Source of the DNA: Prosopocoilus inquinatus
Lineage: Eukaryota; Arthropoda; Insecta; Coleoptera; Lucanidae
Direction: 5' to 3'
Length of the DNA: 64,000 nucleotides
NCBI GenBank assembly: GCA_036172665.1
Contig: CM069876.1
Coordinates: forward strand, 34,689,001-34,753,000
In this document: in pieces, positions 49,730 through 61,176 of the stretch
Position numbering within the stretch: position 1 is the stretch's first letter
Layout of the letters: each line of letters starts with the position of its first letter
Translations under genes and position numbers: made by a program
Notes under the pieces: generated by a model
Told to the model about the DNA's origin: nothing
What the model saw: the letters and a program-made list of their open reading frames with translations, nothing else
The model's database searches: none

Positions 49730-50930
49730 ATTTTTCAAAACACTTTTAATTTTGAACATTTTTTGTTTTAAATTTTTATTTTACTCTTTTTGAGAAATAC
49801 TTTCAAAACTCTCGTTTTGGGTTGGGTGGTTCACTTAAGATCCCTTCAGTTGGGTTCGGTTTACTTAGGTGCTCCTCAGTTGAGTTTGTTTGACCTTGAT
49901 ATGCTTTCAATTGACCAAAGAAAATTCTTTTCGAATTCTTACATTGAATTTTTTTAAATTACTTTAAATTTTTCTAAATTTTGAACGTTTTGAAAATCCG
50001 ATCTAATTTTTTGTTTTGTTTTAAGTTTTTATTTTAGAGAATCATTTTTAAAATCTCTTTTTGGGTTGGGTTCACTTAAGATCCCTTCAGTTGGGTTGAA
50101 TTTTCTTAGGTTTCCTTCCTTTGTTTACAAATTTTATTTCAGCAGAATTAATATTTTGCAAAGCATTTTAAATTTTGAACATTTTTTGTTTATTTTTTTA
50201 ATTTTACTCTTAGAGAATCTTTTTTTTTGAATCCTTTTTTTTGGGATGGGTTCACTTAGGATCCCCTCAGTTGGGTCGGGTTTACTTTAGGTTCGCTTTC
50301 CTTATTTGTAAGCTTTATTTCAGCAGAATTAGTATTTTTCAAAGCACTTTAAATTTTGAACATTTCTTGTTTAATTTGCTTATTTTACTCTTTTAGAGAA
50401 TCTCTTTTTAAAATGTTTTTTTTGGGGGTTGAGTTCACTTAGAATCCCCTGAGCTGGCTTGGGTTTATTTAAATTCTCTTCAGTTGGATTGGGTTGGCCT
50501 TGAAACGCTTTTTAATTGATAAAAGAGAATTCTTTTTAATTTCTTATACTGATTTTTTTATAATTTCTTTAATTTCTTTTACTTTTTTTGTTCATTTTAT
50601 TAAATTCTATTCTTGGGTTGGGTTCACCTAAAAATTTTGTCTTGTCTTGTCTTTAAATTTTGAATTTTTTTGAAATTATAAGTAGACATGTTATTAAAAC
50701 GGATATAACTAAAAATCAATTGTTTTTGGTTAAAATATAGCAAGAATAATTACGTAAACTTTATTTCTGCAGAATTTGCTTTTTAAAACTTTAAATTTTG
50801 AACATTTTGAAAATCTGAACTAATTTATTTTCTATTTTTTAAACTTTTTCTGAACAAATTCTTTTCTTGGGTTGGGTTCACTTTTTAATTTTCTCAAAAT
50901 TTTGAATTTTTTTAAAAATCATCAGCTTTT
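49730..50930. repeat. Diverged tandem repeat, ~200-bp units with a TTGGGTTGGGTTCACTTA box
   Basis: TTGGGTTGGGTTCACTT(A) followed by AGATCCCTTCAGTTGGGTT recurs near 49,815, 50,062, 50,243, 50,428, 50,612 and 50,866 in a T-rich background with drift. A complementary version of the box vocabulary occurs at 54,690-55,640. Confidence 0.65.
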
Positions 50931-51044
50931 TTCTCATCATTTCAACGGGCTATTTCCTTTACAAAAATAAAAGATACTTATCGTTTTACAATTAATTTGA
51001 ATTAAATTACCGTACATTTGTGCTAACTTGCCTTATTTAACATT

Positions 51045-51240
51045 GATTGGATGATTCTTAAAAATTCAAGAGATTTGCTTGGCTTAAATGTTGCATTTAC
51101 ACAAAAGATGGTCGACTCAAATTTTTTGAACGCCACTGTATTTTCTTCCTTTTATTTCAAAATGATTTTTAAAAATTCAAGAGATTTGTTTGGCTTAAAT
51201 ATTGCGCTTAAATTTTTGAACGCCAGTGTACATTTTTTTT
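51045..51240. repeat. Two direct copies of a ~100-bp unit
   Basis: AAAAATTCAAGAGATTTG(C/T)TTGGCTTAAAT and TTTTTGAACGCCA(C/G)TGTA occur twice in order. The end TTTTTGAACGCCAGTGTACA is related, inverted, to TGTACACTGGCGTTCGAAAA at 52,650. Confidence 0.7.
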
Positions 51241-51489
51241 CTTTTTAATTCAAGACCCTGAGTAACTTCGGTCAGTTAATCCTGAAACGTCCTGAAAAGA
51301 CTGTGAATTCAGGCAAGGCGAAAGACAAAAGAACGATTTTATTTATTTTTTGCCATAACTAAAATACAACGCACAAAATAGCATCTAAATTTGTCTCTAA
51401 AATAAATGTAATATGCACCAATCAAATGGGGACGCAACGTAAAATAAAAAACGTTTTAGTTCTAACAATAACAAATAGAATTAGCAGCC

Positions 51490-51710
51490 TCAAAAAATGA
51501 TGCAGTGTATTTTGCGCAGGTGAGCGTTCAGCATGTACTTCTGATAGAATTTTTTCGAGCAAATCTCACAAGAAAACTGCGGTTCCTTTCCGCACTCGTA
51601 GTTAATGTGGCTGCTCAGGTGGCTCTTGTACTTGTAATTTTTGTTACACCTACCGCAGTGGTACCTTCCTGTGGTCCTCCTCACGTGAAACTCCAACACT
51701 ATTGGTTTGC
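51490..51710 (-). CDS. lola: lola-type alternative terminal exon L5
   Basis: Acceptor CTTGTTTTAG, then (G)KPIVLEFHVRRTTGRYH. Finger 1 CGRCNKNYKYKSHL...HINYEC, linker CGKEPQF, finger 2 CEICSKKFYQKYML...HLRKIH, end CIIF. About 73 residues. The leader before finger 1 is longer than in most members. An AATAAA lies about 150 bp downstream. Confidence 0.9.
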
Positions 51711-51999
51711 CTAAAACAAGAAATCTAAGATAGTTCGGGCAAAAAGGCAAACGCAAAGGCAATACACGTCGGAAGTTCATTTCTATTTTCTTATCATACA
51801 AAAAATAATAATAAAATTGTTGTTATTAGTATCCGACGATTGGAAGGAGAAATAACTGTCTCTTAATTAAAATTATTTTACTTGCATACCAAAACATATT
51901 ACTCGATTATAACATAACTAATACATTTTTGACTTAAACTAAATAACATAAATTTTATTATTGAATTTAGAAGTTTAAAAATTTGTTGCAAAAGTCGGT

Positions 52000-52240
52000 T
52001 GTTCGTGGGGAGACAAATTTATAAAGCAGGCCACTCACTAGGCAACATGTCAGGTAACATATTGGGCAACATGTCGTCAACAAGCCACACGCTAGGTAAT
52101 ATGTTGGGCAACTTGTTCAGCAACATGTTGATCAACATATCTTCAGCAGGCCATAACAGGTTAACCATCCTGTCCACACACAAGCGAACTTGTTGCCCAA
52201 CACATAGCTCAACGCGTTGACCAGTGAGTGGACTGCTTTA
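52000..52240. repeat. Foldback MITE with internal CAACATGTT palindromes
   Basis: AAAGCAGGCCACTCACTAGG at the left pairs with TGACCAGTGAGTGGACTGCT at the right. The interior repeats (G)CAACATGTT/CAACATATTG many times, giving several small nested palindromes. Confidence 0.75.
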
Positions 52241-52337
52241 GGCAGCAAATTAGTTGCTATTTGTCATTCATGTTTACGTGAAGAAATGGCCGCGCGATGT
52301 CGCGACCTAATCAATACTACAATTACTTAATTATTTA

Positions 52338-52537
52338 TTAAAGGTTGTGTCTGCAAGCGATGTGTTTCAAAACCGTTGCCTTCTGAGAGAACCCCCTGTC
52401 GCATATGTAACAGCGAAAGTACCTCTTGTTATTGCACTCGTACTTCGTGTGTCTGTGCAGGGAGGTTTTGTATTTGTAAATCCTGTTGCAGGCCTGGCAT
52501 TGAAAAACTTCCTTTTCGTCCTTGCGGTCGTATCCTC
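52338..52537 (-). CDS. lola: lola-type alternative terminal exon L4
   Basis: Acceptor TTTTTCAG, then (G)GYDRKDEKEVFQ. Finger 1 CQACNRIYKYKTSL...HTKYEC, linker CNNKRYF, finger 2 CYICDRGFSQKATV...HIACRH, end NL. About 66 residues. The linker lacks the GKEP motif, as in L11 and L12. An AATAAA overlaps the stop codon. Confidence 0.88.
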
Positions 52538-53298
52538 CTGAAAAATAAAACTTCTTACCACTTAAACGCACATTTTCGAAGGTGAAATGCGACAGCAGAT
52601 CTAGAACCAACGGTGTGAGTAAGTGAAATCGAAAGTTAGTAGTCATCGCATGTACACTGGCGTTCGAAAATTTAAGACCCCATCTCTTTTTGGTATGTAC
52701 TTAAGCAAAAGAGTTTCTTGATGAATTTTAGTGGTCCTAAATCTCTAAGCGACAGTGTACGACGTATATTTATAATATGAATACACATAGGCATCTTTGA
52801 TTATTGATTGCTAAGAGTAAGTTCATGCCACAGGGAAATCAGTGAAACACTGGGAGGTACTTTATTAAATGCACGCCACTGTCTGAAAATATCAAAATTA
52901 TTTCACACATTTAGGCTCGTATGACACCATGAAAAATTTGATATAAAATCTTGTACAAAGTGAGAGAGACAGGCTACCATAGTTAATGTTCACTGGTAGA
53001 ATCGATACATCTCTGTCACTTTGTGCAAGAATTCTAGCAAGATGCCACACGGGTCTTATACAGCAATTTATTTCCGAGAGACCTATACGATTAGTTTTTT
53101 TTTTTAATATTAAATAACTTCATTTCTTTTACCTTTTAGAATAATCCCATTAGGTATACAAGGAAGGAGGTTTGTAAGTATAAATTCATTCATTCCTGTG
53201 ACGTCTAAGATTTTTATTGCTCGTTTGAAATCTATACCTAGTAAGTTATGAACTTAAAAAAAAAATCAAATTATAAAAGAAAGTTTTGCCTTATGTTA
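52538..53298. other. Intronic sequence, no exon found
   Basis: Contains an inverted pair near 52,945 (TTGTACAAAGTGAGAGAGAC) and 53,012 (GTCACTTTGTGCAAGAATTC), the likely remains of a small foldback element. Confidence 0.45.
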
Positions 53299-53510
53299 CT
53301 AGAGCATCTCGTGGATGGTTAGGTTGTGCTTCTTGAAGGCGTGCGTCTTCAGCTCGCACTTGTAGTAGAACTTGTAGTCGCACATCGGACAGTGTATCCT
53401 CTTTTCCTTTCCGCATTCGATCCGCATGTGCCTCCTGAGGTTGCACTTCATGGTGTAGCTCTTAAAGCAGTTGGGGCACTTGAAAGGGCGCTTGTATTTT
53501 CTTAATCTTC
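53299..53510 (-). CDS. lola: lola-type alternative terminal exon L3
   Basis: Acceptor TCTGTTTCAG, then (G)RLRKYKRPFK. Finger 1 CPNCFKSYTMKCNL...HMRIEC, linker CGKEKRIH, finger 2 CPMCDYKFYYKCEL...HAFKKH, end NLTIHEML. About 70 residues. The strongly basic leader (RLRKYKRPFK) before finger 1 is distinctive in this array. Confidence 0.9.
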
Positions 53511-53933
53511 CTGAAACAGACACACGTTAGTCATTCATATTTGTGTTAGACGAAAATTGGGAAACGGTGAAAGTGAAGATAAATGAAATACACTAACACT
53601 ATCTAAGGCTACTTTAGAATACAGGCTTGCGTAATTGAGTGGGGGAAGCGAGAACTCGGGGTAATCAGAATCACTAAAATCTTTATTCCGTAGCACCACG
53701 TGTCATCGCAAACAAAAGAAGAAAAAAACAGTTCATTCCTTCATCTTTGACATGTGACAGTTTGTGATTGTCATATCATGAGCCTTCTACATCGATGTAC
53801 ACTATGTATATGTACGTTGTTTTTTGTCAAATTGTTTAAAATCGAAGACACCTGAAAAAGAGGGCAAGTTATTTCTATTCGGGTGATGATTCTATCAAAC
53901 TTTTGAATGACATCGTCATAATAGGTGCTTTCT

Positions 53934-54153
53934 TTCGCTTAAAAGTTTGAATCGTGTTTCAAATAGCTTGGAGACCTGAATTTCGTAGTTGTTACAACAA
54001 AACACCTGACTTGAATTTTTGATTGACAGTTCATTTGTAAATAACCATAATTCAATCCAAACAAGTTTTAAAAATAAAGAGATCAAAGAAAAGAATGTCT
54101 GCTTTGAATCAAAACACGTTTGGATGACGATTTTATAAGCGAAAGAAAGCGCC
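53934..54153. repeat. GGTGCTTTCTTTCG MITE, uninterrupted reference copy
   Basis: Ends GGTGCTTTCTTTCGCTTA and TAAGCGAAAGAAAGCGCC, flanked by TA. It is the intact version of the element interrupted twice at 31,284-31,778 and truncated at 30,127. Confidence 0.8.
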
Positions 54154-54689
54154 TATTGATGACCGACGTCTTTTGATTCGAAGTGCAATCAACGCTAATT
54201 GTGTAACTCGCAAATCTTCCGATAGATGGCGCTGTCTCGGAAGTATTTTCTAAAACACTGATAGATCAACACAGTTCTACTTGTACGGATAACGCCGTTT
54301 GTGATTTGTTTTTACACACAGGGGCGTTATTGTAAAAAATAAATAAATAAAATGTTCGGATACGTTAAAGCATTGTGTGTAGTTAGGCAGCCAACCGTAC
54401 ACATATACAGTGGAAACAGGATTAATGAAGTTGATAAACTTTCTAAGTAATACAAAATTGGCCACTGGTTGGTTAAATACGGCCAATAGAAGACTTTTAC
54501 ATTTATTTTGCCTGTCTCATAAAATTTACGTTAAAAAGTCCCCGCGTATTTGTTTAAGAATATATCTTTCAGGACAGATGTTTATCACGTGAACAGGGCC
54601 GTAGGATGGCTTTAGGCAAGGGATGAGGGCGTCGATGCAAAAGGGCGCCAAAATATGTTAATTAAAAAACGATTAAAGGGGACGCGTAC
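54154..54689. other. Intronic sequence, no assigned feature
   Basis: No zinc-finger exon or clear repeat boundary. Confidence 0.4.
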
Positions 54690-55640
54690 AATCTCAAGGT
54701 CAACCAAACTCGATTCAACAACTAAACTCGATTCTATTTAATCCAAAAAATTAAAGTAGACAACATTTTTAATAAAATATCAATGACCACCCAATCCAAC
54801 TGAACCCAACCTAACTCAATTTAATCCAAATAAAAAATTAAGGCAAAGAAATATTAAAGAAAAATGTAAATAAAAAATCAAGTTCAACAAATCTAAAGGT
54901 CAACCCATTTCAACTGAACTCAACCTAACTGTATTCAATTAAAGCAAAAAATTAAAGAATAGATTACCTACGATCGCGAGATTTCAAAAGGATTGACATA
55001 TTGAAGCCAATTTGCTACATAATAAGTCATCCCATGCAAGGCGGCCATGCTTGCTGTCAATTAGGGCTGAAACAGCTGTACAGAGGCTGCTCAAGGGATT
55101 CACTGCAATCAAAAACGATTTGCAACAAATTCTTTTTTTCAAAAAATGTAAAGAAAAAAATTAAAAATCGATTTGGTAAAGCGAATTTCGACCAATGCAA
55201 AGCTCAATTCAACAATTGAACTCGATTTTTTTCAAAAAAAAAATTAAAATAAAAAAAACAATAAAATTCAAAATCATCTAACTGCACTCAGTCTAAAAAA
55301 TTAAAAAAAAAACCGATTAGGTATAGCGAATTTTCGCCAATGCCACGCTTAACACAACAACTGAATTCGATTCTTTTCAACCCAAGCAAAAAAAAAAAAA
55401 ATAAATAAAAAAAAAACAAATAAAAAGATTGAAGCAAAAAATGAAAATAAAAAAATCAGCCCAATCTGACTGCACTCAGCCTAATTATATTCAGCGCATA
55501 CTAAAAATTTAAAACAAATATTAAAAAAATTAAAAGTCAAAAATATATTAAAATTTATACATGCATTAAAATGAACCTCGACAAATCTCAAGGTTAACTG
55601 AACTCAATCAAATTAGATCACATTGTGCTCCATTCTACAC
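54690..55640. repeat. A-rich degenerate repeat with CAACCCAA-type boxes
   Basis: Repeated AAGGTCAAC(C), CTCGATTC, CAACTGAACCCAACCTAACT and similar words in an A-rich background. These are complementary in vocabulary to the 49,730-50,930 block. Near 55,065 is CTGAAACAGCTGTACAGAGG, shared with about 19,750. Confidence 0.5.
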
Positions 55641-56762
55641 AAGTTAAAAATATTTTAAAAATATATATTTAAGAAAAATTAAAAGTAAAGAAAACTTTAA
55701 AATGATGGATTAAAGTTAAAAAAATTTTGAAAATATATACCGCCGTATCTGCATGGTATGTGTTGTACCCGTACAATTCAATTTTATACAGGGATAGAAA
55801 ATATAATCGAAAATTTGTTATATGTAGTTTTAAAAAAAAACTTACTATCAGTAAAGTTTGCCTTTAAAGCTTTTACTATTTGTTTTCAATTTTTTTTTAA
55901 ATAACTTCAGTAGGTTTATCCAACGACTTCGAAATAGCAGGGCCGGAAGAAGGGTAGTTGGCGCCCTTACGCAAAACAGTAATAAGCGCCCCCCTTCCTC
56001 AAAATACAGGTGTCTTAAAAATTGTGTCCCTCTTGTTGGTCCGTACAGACTATGAAATCGATTTCAGAATAAGTACCTACTTCCATAGTTGCCAACTTCA
56101 TTACTTTTCCAAAATTTGGGTTAAAAAGCAAAAAACTTTTAACAAATATTTATTTAACTTCCGACCATTTAAAACGATTGCTGCCGACATTTTTGGAAAA
56201 GTTTTATAAATAATTAAATAAAATAAATATGCATATAAATAGAATACCTAAATAAATATAAATAAAAAGTAAATAAAGCAAGGTGCACACGCAACTTAAT
56301 TTCTTGTAATTTGAAAAATAATCACCATACATCCTCAGCCTTCCCTATCTTAACAAAGGCAGAGCTTCGATCATACCAACCATTGATTTTAGAGTCGAAT
56401 TTTAGAGTCGGATTGGTTGGTAGTAGTAATAGTGAACTATAAAGTGCCCACCCTATTTTTAAGACACACCCAGTATACATTAATGGTGTATTAAACTTAA
56501 CGAAAAAAATACTACATGTCGTTCTTTGTAACTATCACTGACAAATTTATCGGCAAATTTTATGACACTGTTTAACGTAATTTTTTTTTTATAAACAATG
56601 TTTAACTCGGAAATTGATCTCTCCCCACTAATTGCAGTTAGTACCAGTATTTTCGCTGATATTACGCTCAAGTTTGAGAACGAAACGGTCATATAATTTT
56701 GGTGAATCATCGAGTGGTTTTTTGAATAATTTTAATACATACCTTTATATATGTAATTATCA
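55641..56762. other. AT-rich intronic sequence
   Basis: No exon recognised. A 76-codon minus-strand frame at 56480-56710 has no motif and ends next to a transposon, so I do not call it. Confidence 0.4.
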
Positions 56763-57104
56763 GGGAAAAGAATTCGGGTCACTTGTTCCGTGAACGGTAC
56801 GAAAATTTAGTGCTCCGACTGTATCAGCCTCGTCCACAACGTACGAAACCTCGTATTGCATTCCTTCCCCTCCCACTCAACCTCTCCTATCTTGAATCAC
56901 TTCATGTAATAAATAATCTATGGAATAGATAAATAATTGATAACGGCACGTTATGTACACATGACATGAAATGATACAACATAGGGTTGAATAGCAATTC
57001 AATGCATCGCATTGGAAACCGCGGAAAGGTAGCAGAAGTAAATAGTACATTCGGTGTAAAAAGCGTCCAAGACTAAGTGGCCTGAATTCTTTTCCCTTGT
57101 AATT
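56763..57104. repeat. Inverted-terminus element, AGGGAAAAGAATTC
   Basis: CAGGGAAAAGAATTCGGGTC at the left and GGCCTGAATTCTTTTCCCTT at the right are inverted. GTAATTAT and GTAATTAC flank it, a probable 8-bp target duplication (7 of 8 match). No coding sequence. Confidence 0.7.
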
Positions 57105-57417
57105 ACTTTCCAGTTACGTATTTAATAGAGATAAATCACATTTAAAAAGTGATTGTTTATTTTTATTGTGTCCCCAAATGGACTGAGAAAGAGGAAAAAC
57201 TTTATTATTTTCCACGTTAAAGAATTTCTTTTTATATGTACAAAAGCTTTTGCTGTTACGAAAAACATCTAGAGTATAGTAATTAATACTTTTGTATTAG
57301 GAGCTAAAACTATAATGCGGAGAAAACACTGTCTGAAAAAAAATATGTTATCATTGATTCCCCTTCCTTTTATAAAATAAAAATTCTGCACGTTTTTACG
57401 TTGGCAACTTTTCGACT

Positions 57418-57537
57418 TAGGTCCAGTTTTAAAATTGCAGCTCAACTTTGAGCTGAGGTTTAAACCGTTATTTCAACAATTGTTGTGAAGGATTTAAGAT
57501 TCGGGACAAAGTTAAACCCTCATAAAACTGGGCTTTA
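57418..57537. repeat. GGCCCAGTTTTAC foldback MITE, copy 2
   Basis: Ends TAGGTCCAGTTTTAAAATTG and CATAAAACTGGGCTTTA; shares the central AACAATTGTTGTGAAGG with the copy at 46,757-46,888 in inverted orientation. Confidence 0.75.
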
Positions 57538-58061
57538 ATCGGACATCTAATCTAATCTATTTCTGACTTTAAAATTTGTTGTATTTATAATATTTATTTT
57601 TGTTGACTTTGTTTCTTAATTTGCTCACGACAAAACGAACGAAGTGGCGTTACCTGTACAAGTAGTATATTGTTCTAATGCTTTAGTACTTTCCCACCTG
57701 AAGAAGAAGACCTGTGCACAGTAGGCGTTGATACTGCAGTTTTCATCTAAAATTCTATTCAGGATGATGATATACAGATTGAAACTGGCAACTAGGTAGA
57801 TAGGCGTTGGGAGTTTCCGCATGTATTACCAATCATCTGCTTTGTTGTCCCGTACCGTGTGCCTAGTTGCGTCACTCAATCTGTATATTACGATGTCTAT
57901 AAACCGCTTTACATATTAACAGTTATAATAAATCGAAACGGCAATTAAAGAAAAAAAAATAATCCTTGAAAATGGCAAAATTCTGTTTATTAAATCACTG
58001 TGATGTTGTTCGTGTCCGAACTTGAATTAAATACATAAAAAAAGTAACACAACACAATATA

Positions 58062-60350
58062 CACCCTGTCCGTTTTTCGAGTACCACTATGGGGATCTCG
58101 CTTATCTTAAGAGATACGAAGTTGGTTAAATTAGGGCAAAGTTGCGCATTTTCGTGCTGAATAATAATCTAAAAAGAAATTTGAAATATCTTCAATAGTT
58201 TTGAAGATAACGCAAAAAAACCAAAATTTCTGATTTTCGTTTTTAATTTTTTTATGATAAACTAATCTTTCTAGACATTTCTAACGAAGACATTATTCAG
58301 ACACTTTTTTATGGAGAATTCGAATATGTCATACACTTTTCAATAAATCTCAAGATGGCGGAGAAACACCTGTCAACTTCATTTTTTCTTATGGACGCCA
58401 TTTTGGATTTTAATATTTTGAGATTAGATTTTTTTTTCTCTTTACAACGATGTATCACACGCGATGGTTCAATCTCATATTTTTGCCAAAAATTCAATTT
58501 TTCCTTTTTTGCCAAGAATGCTTTGGAAAAACAAAAAACGTTCGTTTGTTGTGAACAAAAGTTTGACAGTTTGATGATATTTCAAGTCTTGTCTTTACGT
58601 TTGCGCTAGTTTTATCGCGAAAATGCCTTTTTCAAGCCAAGAACAAAGAGATATGATTCAAATTTACTACACTTCGCATCGAAATACCCACGTGGCTGCT
58701 GCAAAATATTTGCAGCGTTATCCTGAGCGGCAACAACCTTGTTTGAGCTATTTTTCTTTGCTACATAGAAACTTGGGCGAATGTGGTTCGTTTAAGAAAC
58801 CTAGACGGAAATATGGCGATAGGCCCAATGAATATGAACAGGAAATTTTACAAGTGGTAAACATTTTACATGATTACAAAGACTAAAATACGTATTCATC
58901 ATTTAAATCTTAATTAGGTGCAACACAATCCATCTGTTTCCTCAAGGGAAATTGCAGCCCAGCTGAATTTGCCGTCACATCAAGTTGTTTGGAGAACCCT
59001 TAGAAAACACAAATATCGACCTTGGGCAATTCATATTACTCAAACACTTCATCCTGGGGATTATGAACGACGGTTAGCTTTTTGCACGTTTGTAAATAAT
59101 AAGATTCAGGAAAACCCTACTTTTCTTAATAACATCATATGGTCTGATGAATGTAAATTCACCAATGCAGCAATGTTTAATCGCCATAATGAACATTACT
59201 GGTCAATTGAAAATCCACATCAATTTCAAGCACGGCGACCACAAATACGTTTTAGCCTTAATGTATGGGTCGGTTTATTGGGCGATACGATAATAGGTCC
59301 TTTTATTTACGAAGAGACTTTAAATGCTGATCGGTACCTCAATTTTCTAAGGACATTCCTAACGGATTTTATTGACGACAACATTCCTCTTCATCGTTTG
59401 AACACCATCTGGTTCCAGCAAGATGGCGCACCGCCCCATAATGCTATGAGGGTTAGGGAATGCTTGTCGGAAATATTCCCCAACCATGTTATTGCTAATA
59501 ATGGCGACGTACCCTGGCCGGCGCGGTCTCCTGACATGTCTCCCTTAGACTATTTTTTATGGGGGACAATGAAAAATAATATTTATAAAACATTGCCAGC
59601 CGACCTTGATGAACTTCGTCAAAGAATTGTCACCACTCTGAGGTACAAGATTAGAAGGAGGGATGTGGCGAGAGCTATAGCAAATCTCAAGAAAAGAGTG
59701 GCACTGTGTTTAGAATTAGGAGGTGGGCAATTTGAACACATGTTATGATGTTACTTTCATAGTCAATAAAGAACTGTCTGAATAATATTTTGGTTAGAAA
59801 TATCTAGTACGATTAGTTTAGCACAAACATAAATGATAAGACTCAAAATAGGTTCAAACTGTCAAACGAACGTTTTTTGTTTTTCCAAAGCAATCTTGAC
59901 AAAAAAAAGAAAAATTGAATTTTTGGCAAAAATGTGAGATTGAACCATCATGTGTGATACATCGTTGTAAAGAAAAAAGAAAATCTAATCTTATAATATT
60001 AAAATCCAAAATGGCGTCCATAAGAAAAAATGAAGTTGACAGGTGTTTCTCCGCCATCTTGAGATTTATTGAAAAGTGTATGACATATTCGAATTCTCCA
60101 TAAAAAAGTGTCTGAATAATGTCTTCGTTAGAAATGTCTAGAAAGATTAGTTTATCATAAAAAAATTAAAAACGAAAATCAGAAATTTTGGTTTTTTTGC
60201 GTTATCTTCAAAACTATTGAAGATATTTCAAATTTCTTTTTAGATTATTATTCAGCACGAAAATGCGCAACTTTGCCCTAATTTAACCAACTTCGTATCT
60301 CTTAAGATAAGCGAGATCCCCATAGTGGTACTCGAAAAACGGACAGGGTG
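58062..60350 (+). mobile_element. Tc1/mariner-superfamily transposon, 2.29 kb, ~500-bp terminal inverted repeats, apparently intact
   Basis: Left repeat 58062-58574 and right repeat about 59854-60350 are inverted copies, differing mainly by a ~17-bp indel near the inner end. Outer ends are CACCCTGTCCGTTTTTCGAG and its complement, each bordered by TA (58060-58061, 60351-60352). The interior holds one intact transposase gene. The left and right repeats each contain mirrored 60-85-codon frames that are not genes. The element lies in intronic sequence between lola-type exons L3 and L2, on the opposite strand. Confidence 0.93.
58623..59748 (+). CDS. Transposase, DDD (DD41D-type spacing), 2 exons, 354 aa
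   Basis: Exon 1 58623-58856 and exon 2 58918-59748 with a 61-bp phase-0 intron (GTAAAC...TTAG) joining LQV to VQHNPSVSSREIA. Residues 1-60 form the helix-turn-helix often labelled DUF4817 (start MPFSSQEQRDMIQIYYTSHR); a second helix-turn-helix follows (SSREIAAQLNLPSHQVVWRT). The catalytic triad of the RNase H-like fold is visible: IIWSDECKF, WFQQDGAPPH, and SPDMSPLDYFLWG. Counting to the D of SPLD gives 41 residues between the second and third aspartates, against 34 in classical mariner. There are no internal stops or frameshifts. By family knowledge it should excise and insert the surrounding element at TA. Whether it is expressed is unknown. Confidence 0.93.
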
Positions 60351-60352
60351 TA

Positions 60353-61176
60353 TATAGTCGGCACACTAACAGAAAATTGCTGTAAGCCTCCGCAGTTCAA
60401 AGTAGTTCCGGCGCCAAATTTAAAAAAATGACATTCTCAAATTTTAATTAAATTTTGATTTTCTTCTGAAGCACTGGAGTTGCGAATTTTGGACTTACTT
60501 CAGCTGGCGAGGCAGTCGTAAACGCATAGGAATAACTTAATATACATACAGGGTGCTGCATTTTGAAACGCAACATAGGAAATCCCATGTTAATTTAAAG
60601 ATTCTCGAATATTGACTTCCTTAATTATTTTAGAGCAAAATTCCATTTAGGTTTTTTAAAGTAGTCTTCAAGATGAATCTGTTTGTTAAATTTGAGAATT
60701 TTTCCCACGCTGAGTTTTAAAATATTTTAAAAAAGATTTTAAAGCTAACTAAATTCAATTTATACCAAACTATCTGCAAAGACTTGATTAATGATAGTTA
60801 AAACTGTACATATAATTAATAACTCTAGTCGTTTTTGAAAAAAATTGACAGAAATAGCTTTTCCAGTGATTTATTTCAACATTTATTGACCAAGGCCACG
60901 CTGATAGTTTGGTGTACATAAAATTACGTTACTGATCTTTTGTAAATATCTTGAAACTGAGCGAATGAAAAATTCTCAAACTTCACAGACAGATTCATCT
61001 TGAAGAGCACTAAGCACAAAACCTAAATGGAACTTTGCTGTAAAATAATTAGGGAAGCCAATATTCGAGCACCTTTAAATTAGCATGGCATTTCCTATGA
61101 TGCATTCCAAAACACAACACCCTGTACACATTTTTTGATGATAAAATCAATTTTCTATCAGCGTACCGACTATACT
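60353..61176. repeat. Foldback element containing a nested one
   Basis: TATAGTCGGCACACTAACAG and AGAAAATTG at the left match, inverted, CAATTTTCTATCAGCGTACC and GACTATA at the right. The left edge abuts the mariner-type element. A second element (60,549-61,134) sits between the arms. Confidence 0.6.
60549..61134. repeat. Long-palindrome MITE, CAGGGTG termini, TA target site
   Basis: Ends CAGGGTGCTGCATTTTGAAA and TTCCAAAACACAACACCCTG, TA on both flanks. The arms pair over a long stretch (AACCTAAATGGAA/TTCCATTTAGG, AAGATGAATCTG/CAGATTCATCTT). 586 bp, no coding capacity. Confidence 0.8.

Noticed and set aside
51999..52220. 73-codon plus-strand frame with repeated GNM motifs
   Set aside because: Translation of the repeated CAACATGTT palindromes of a foldback element, not a protein repeat.
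33240..53461. Interpretation of the finger exons as twelve independent small zinc-finger genes
   Set aside because: Every one starts at an AG acceptor in the same phase, several lack an ATG, and two fingers without a BTB or other domain match lola 3' exons rather than whole genes.
58355..60103. Mirrored frames of 62-84 codons at both ends of the mariner-type element
   Set aside because: They lie in the inverted terminal repeats and are the same sequence read twice; not genes.
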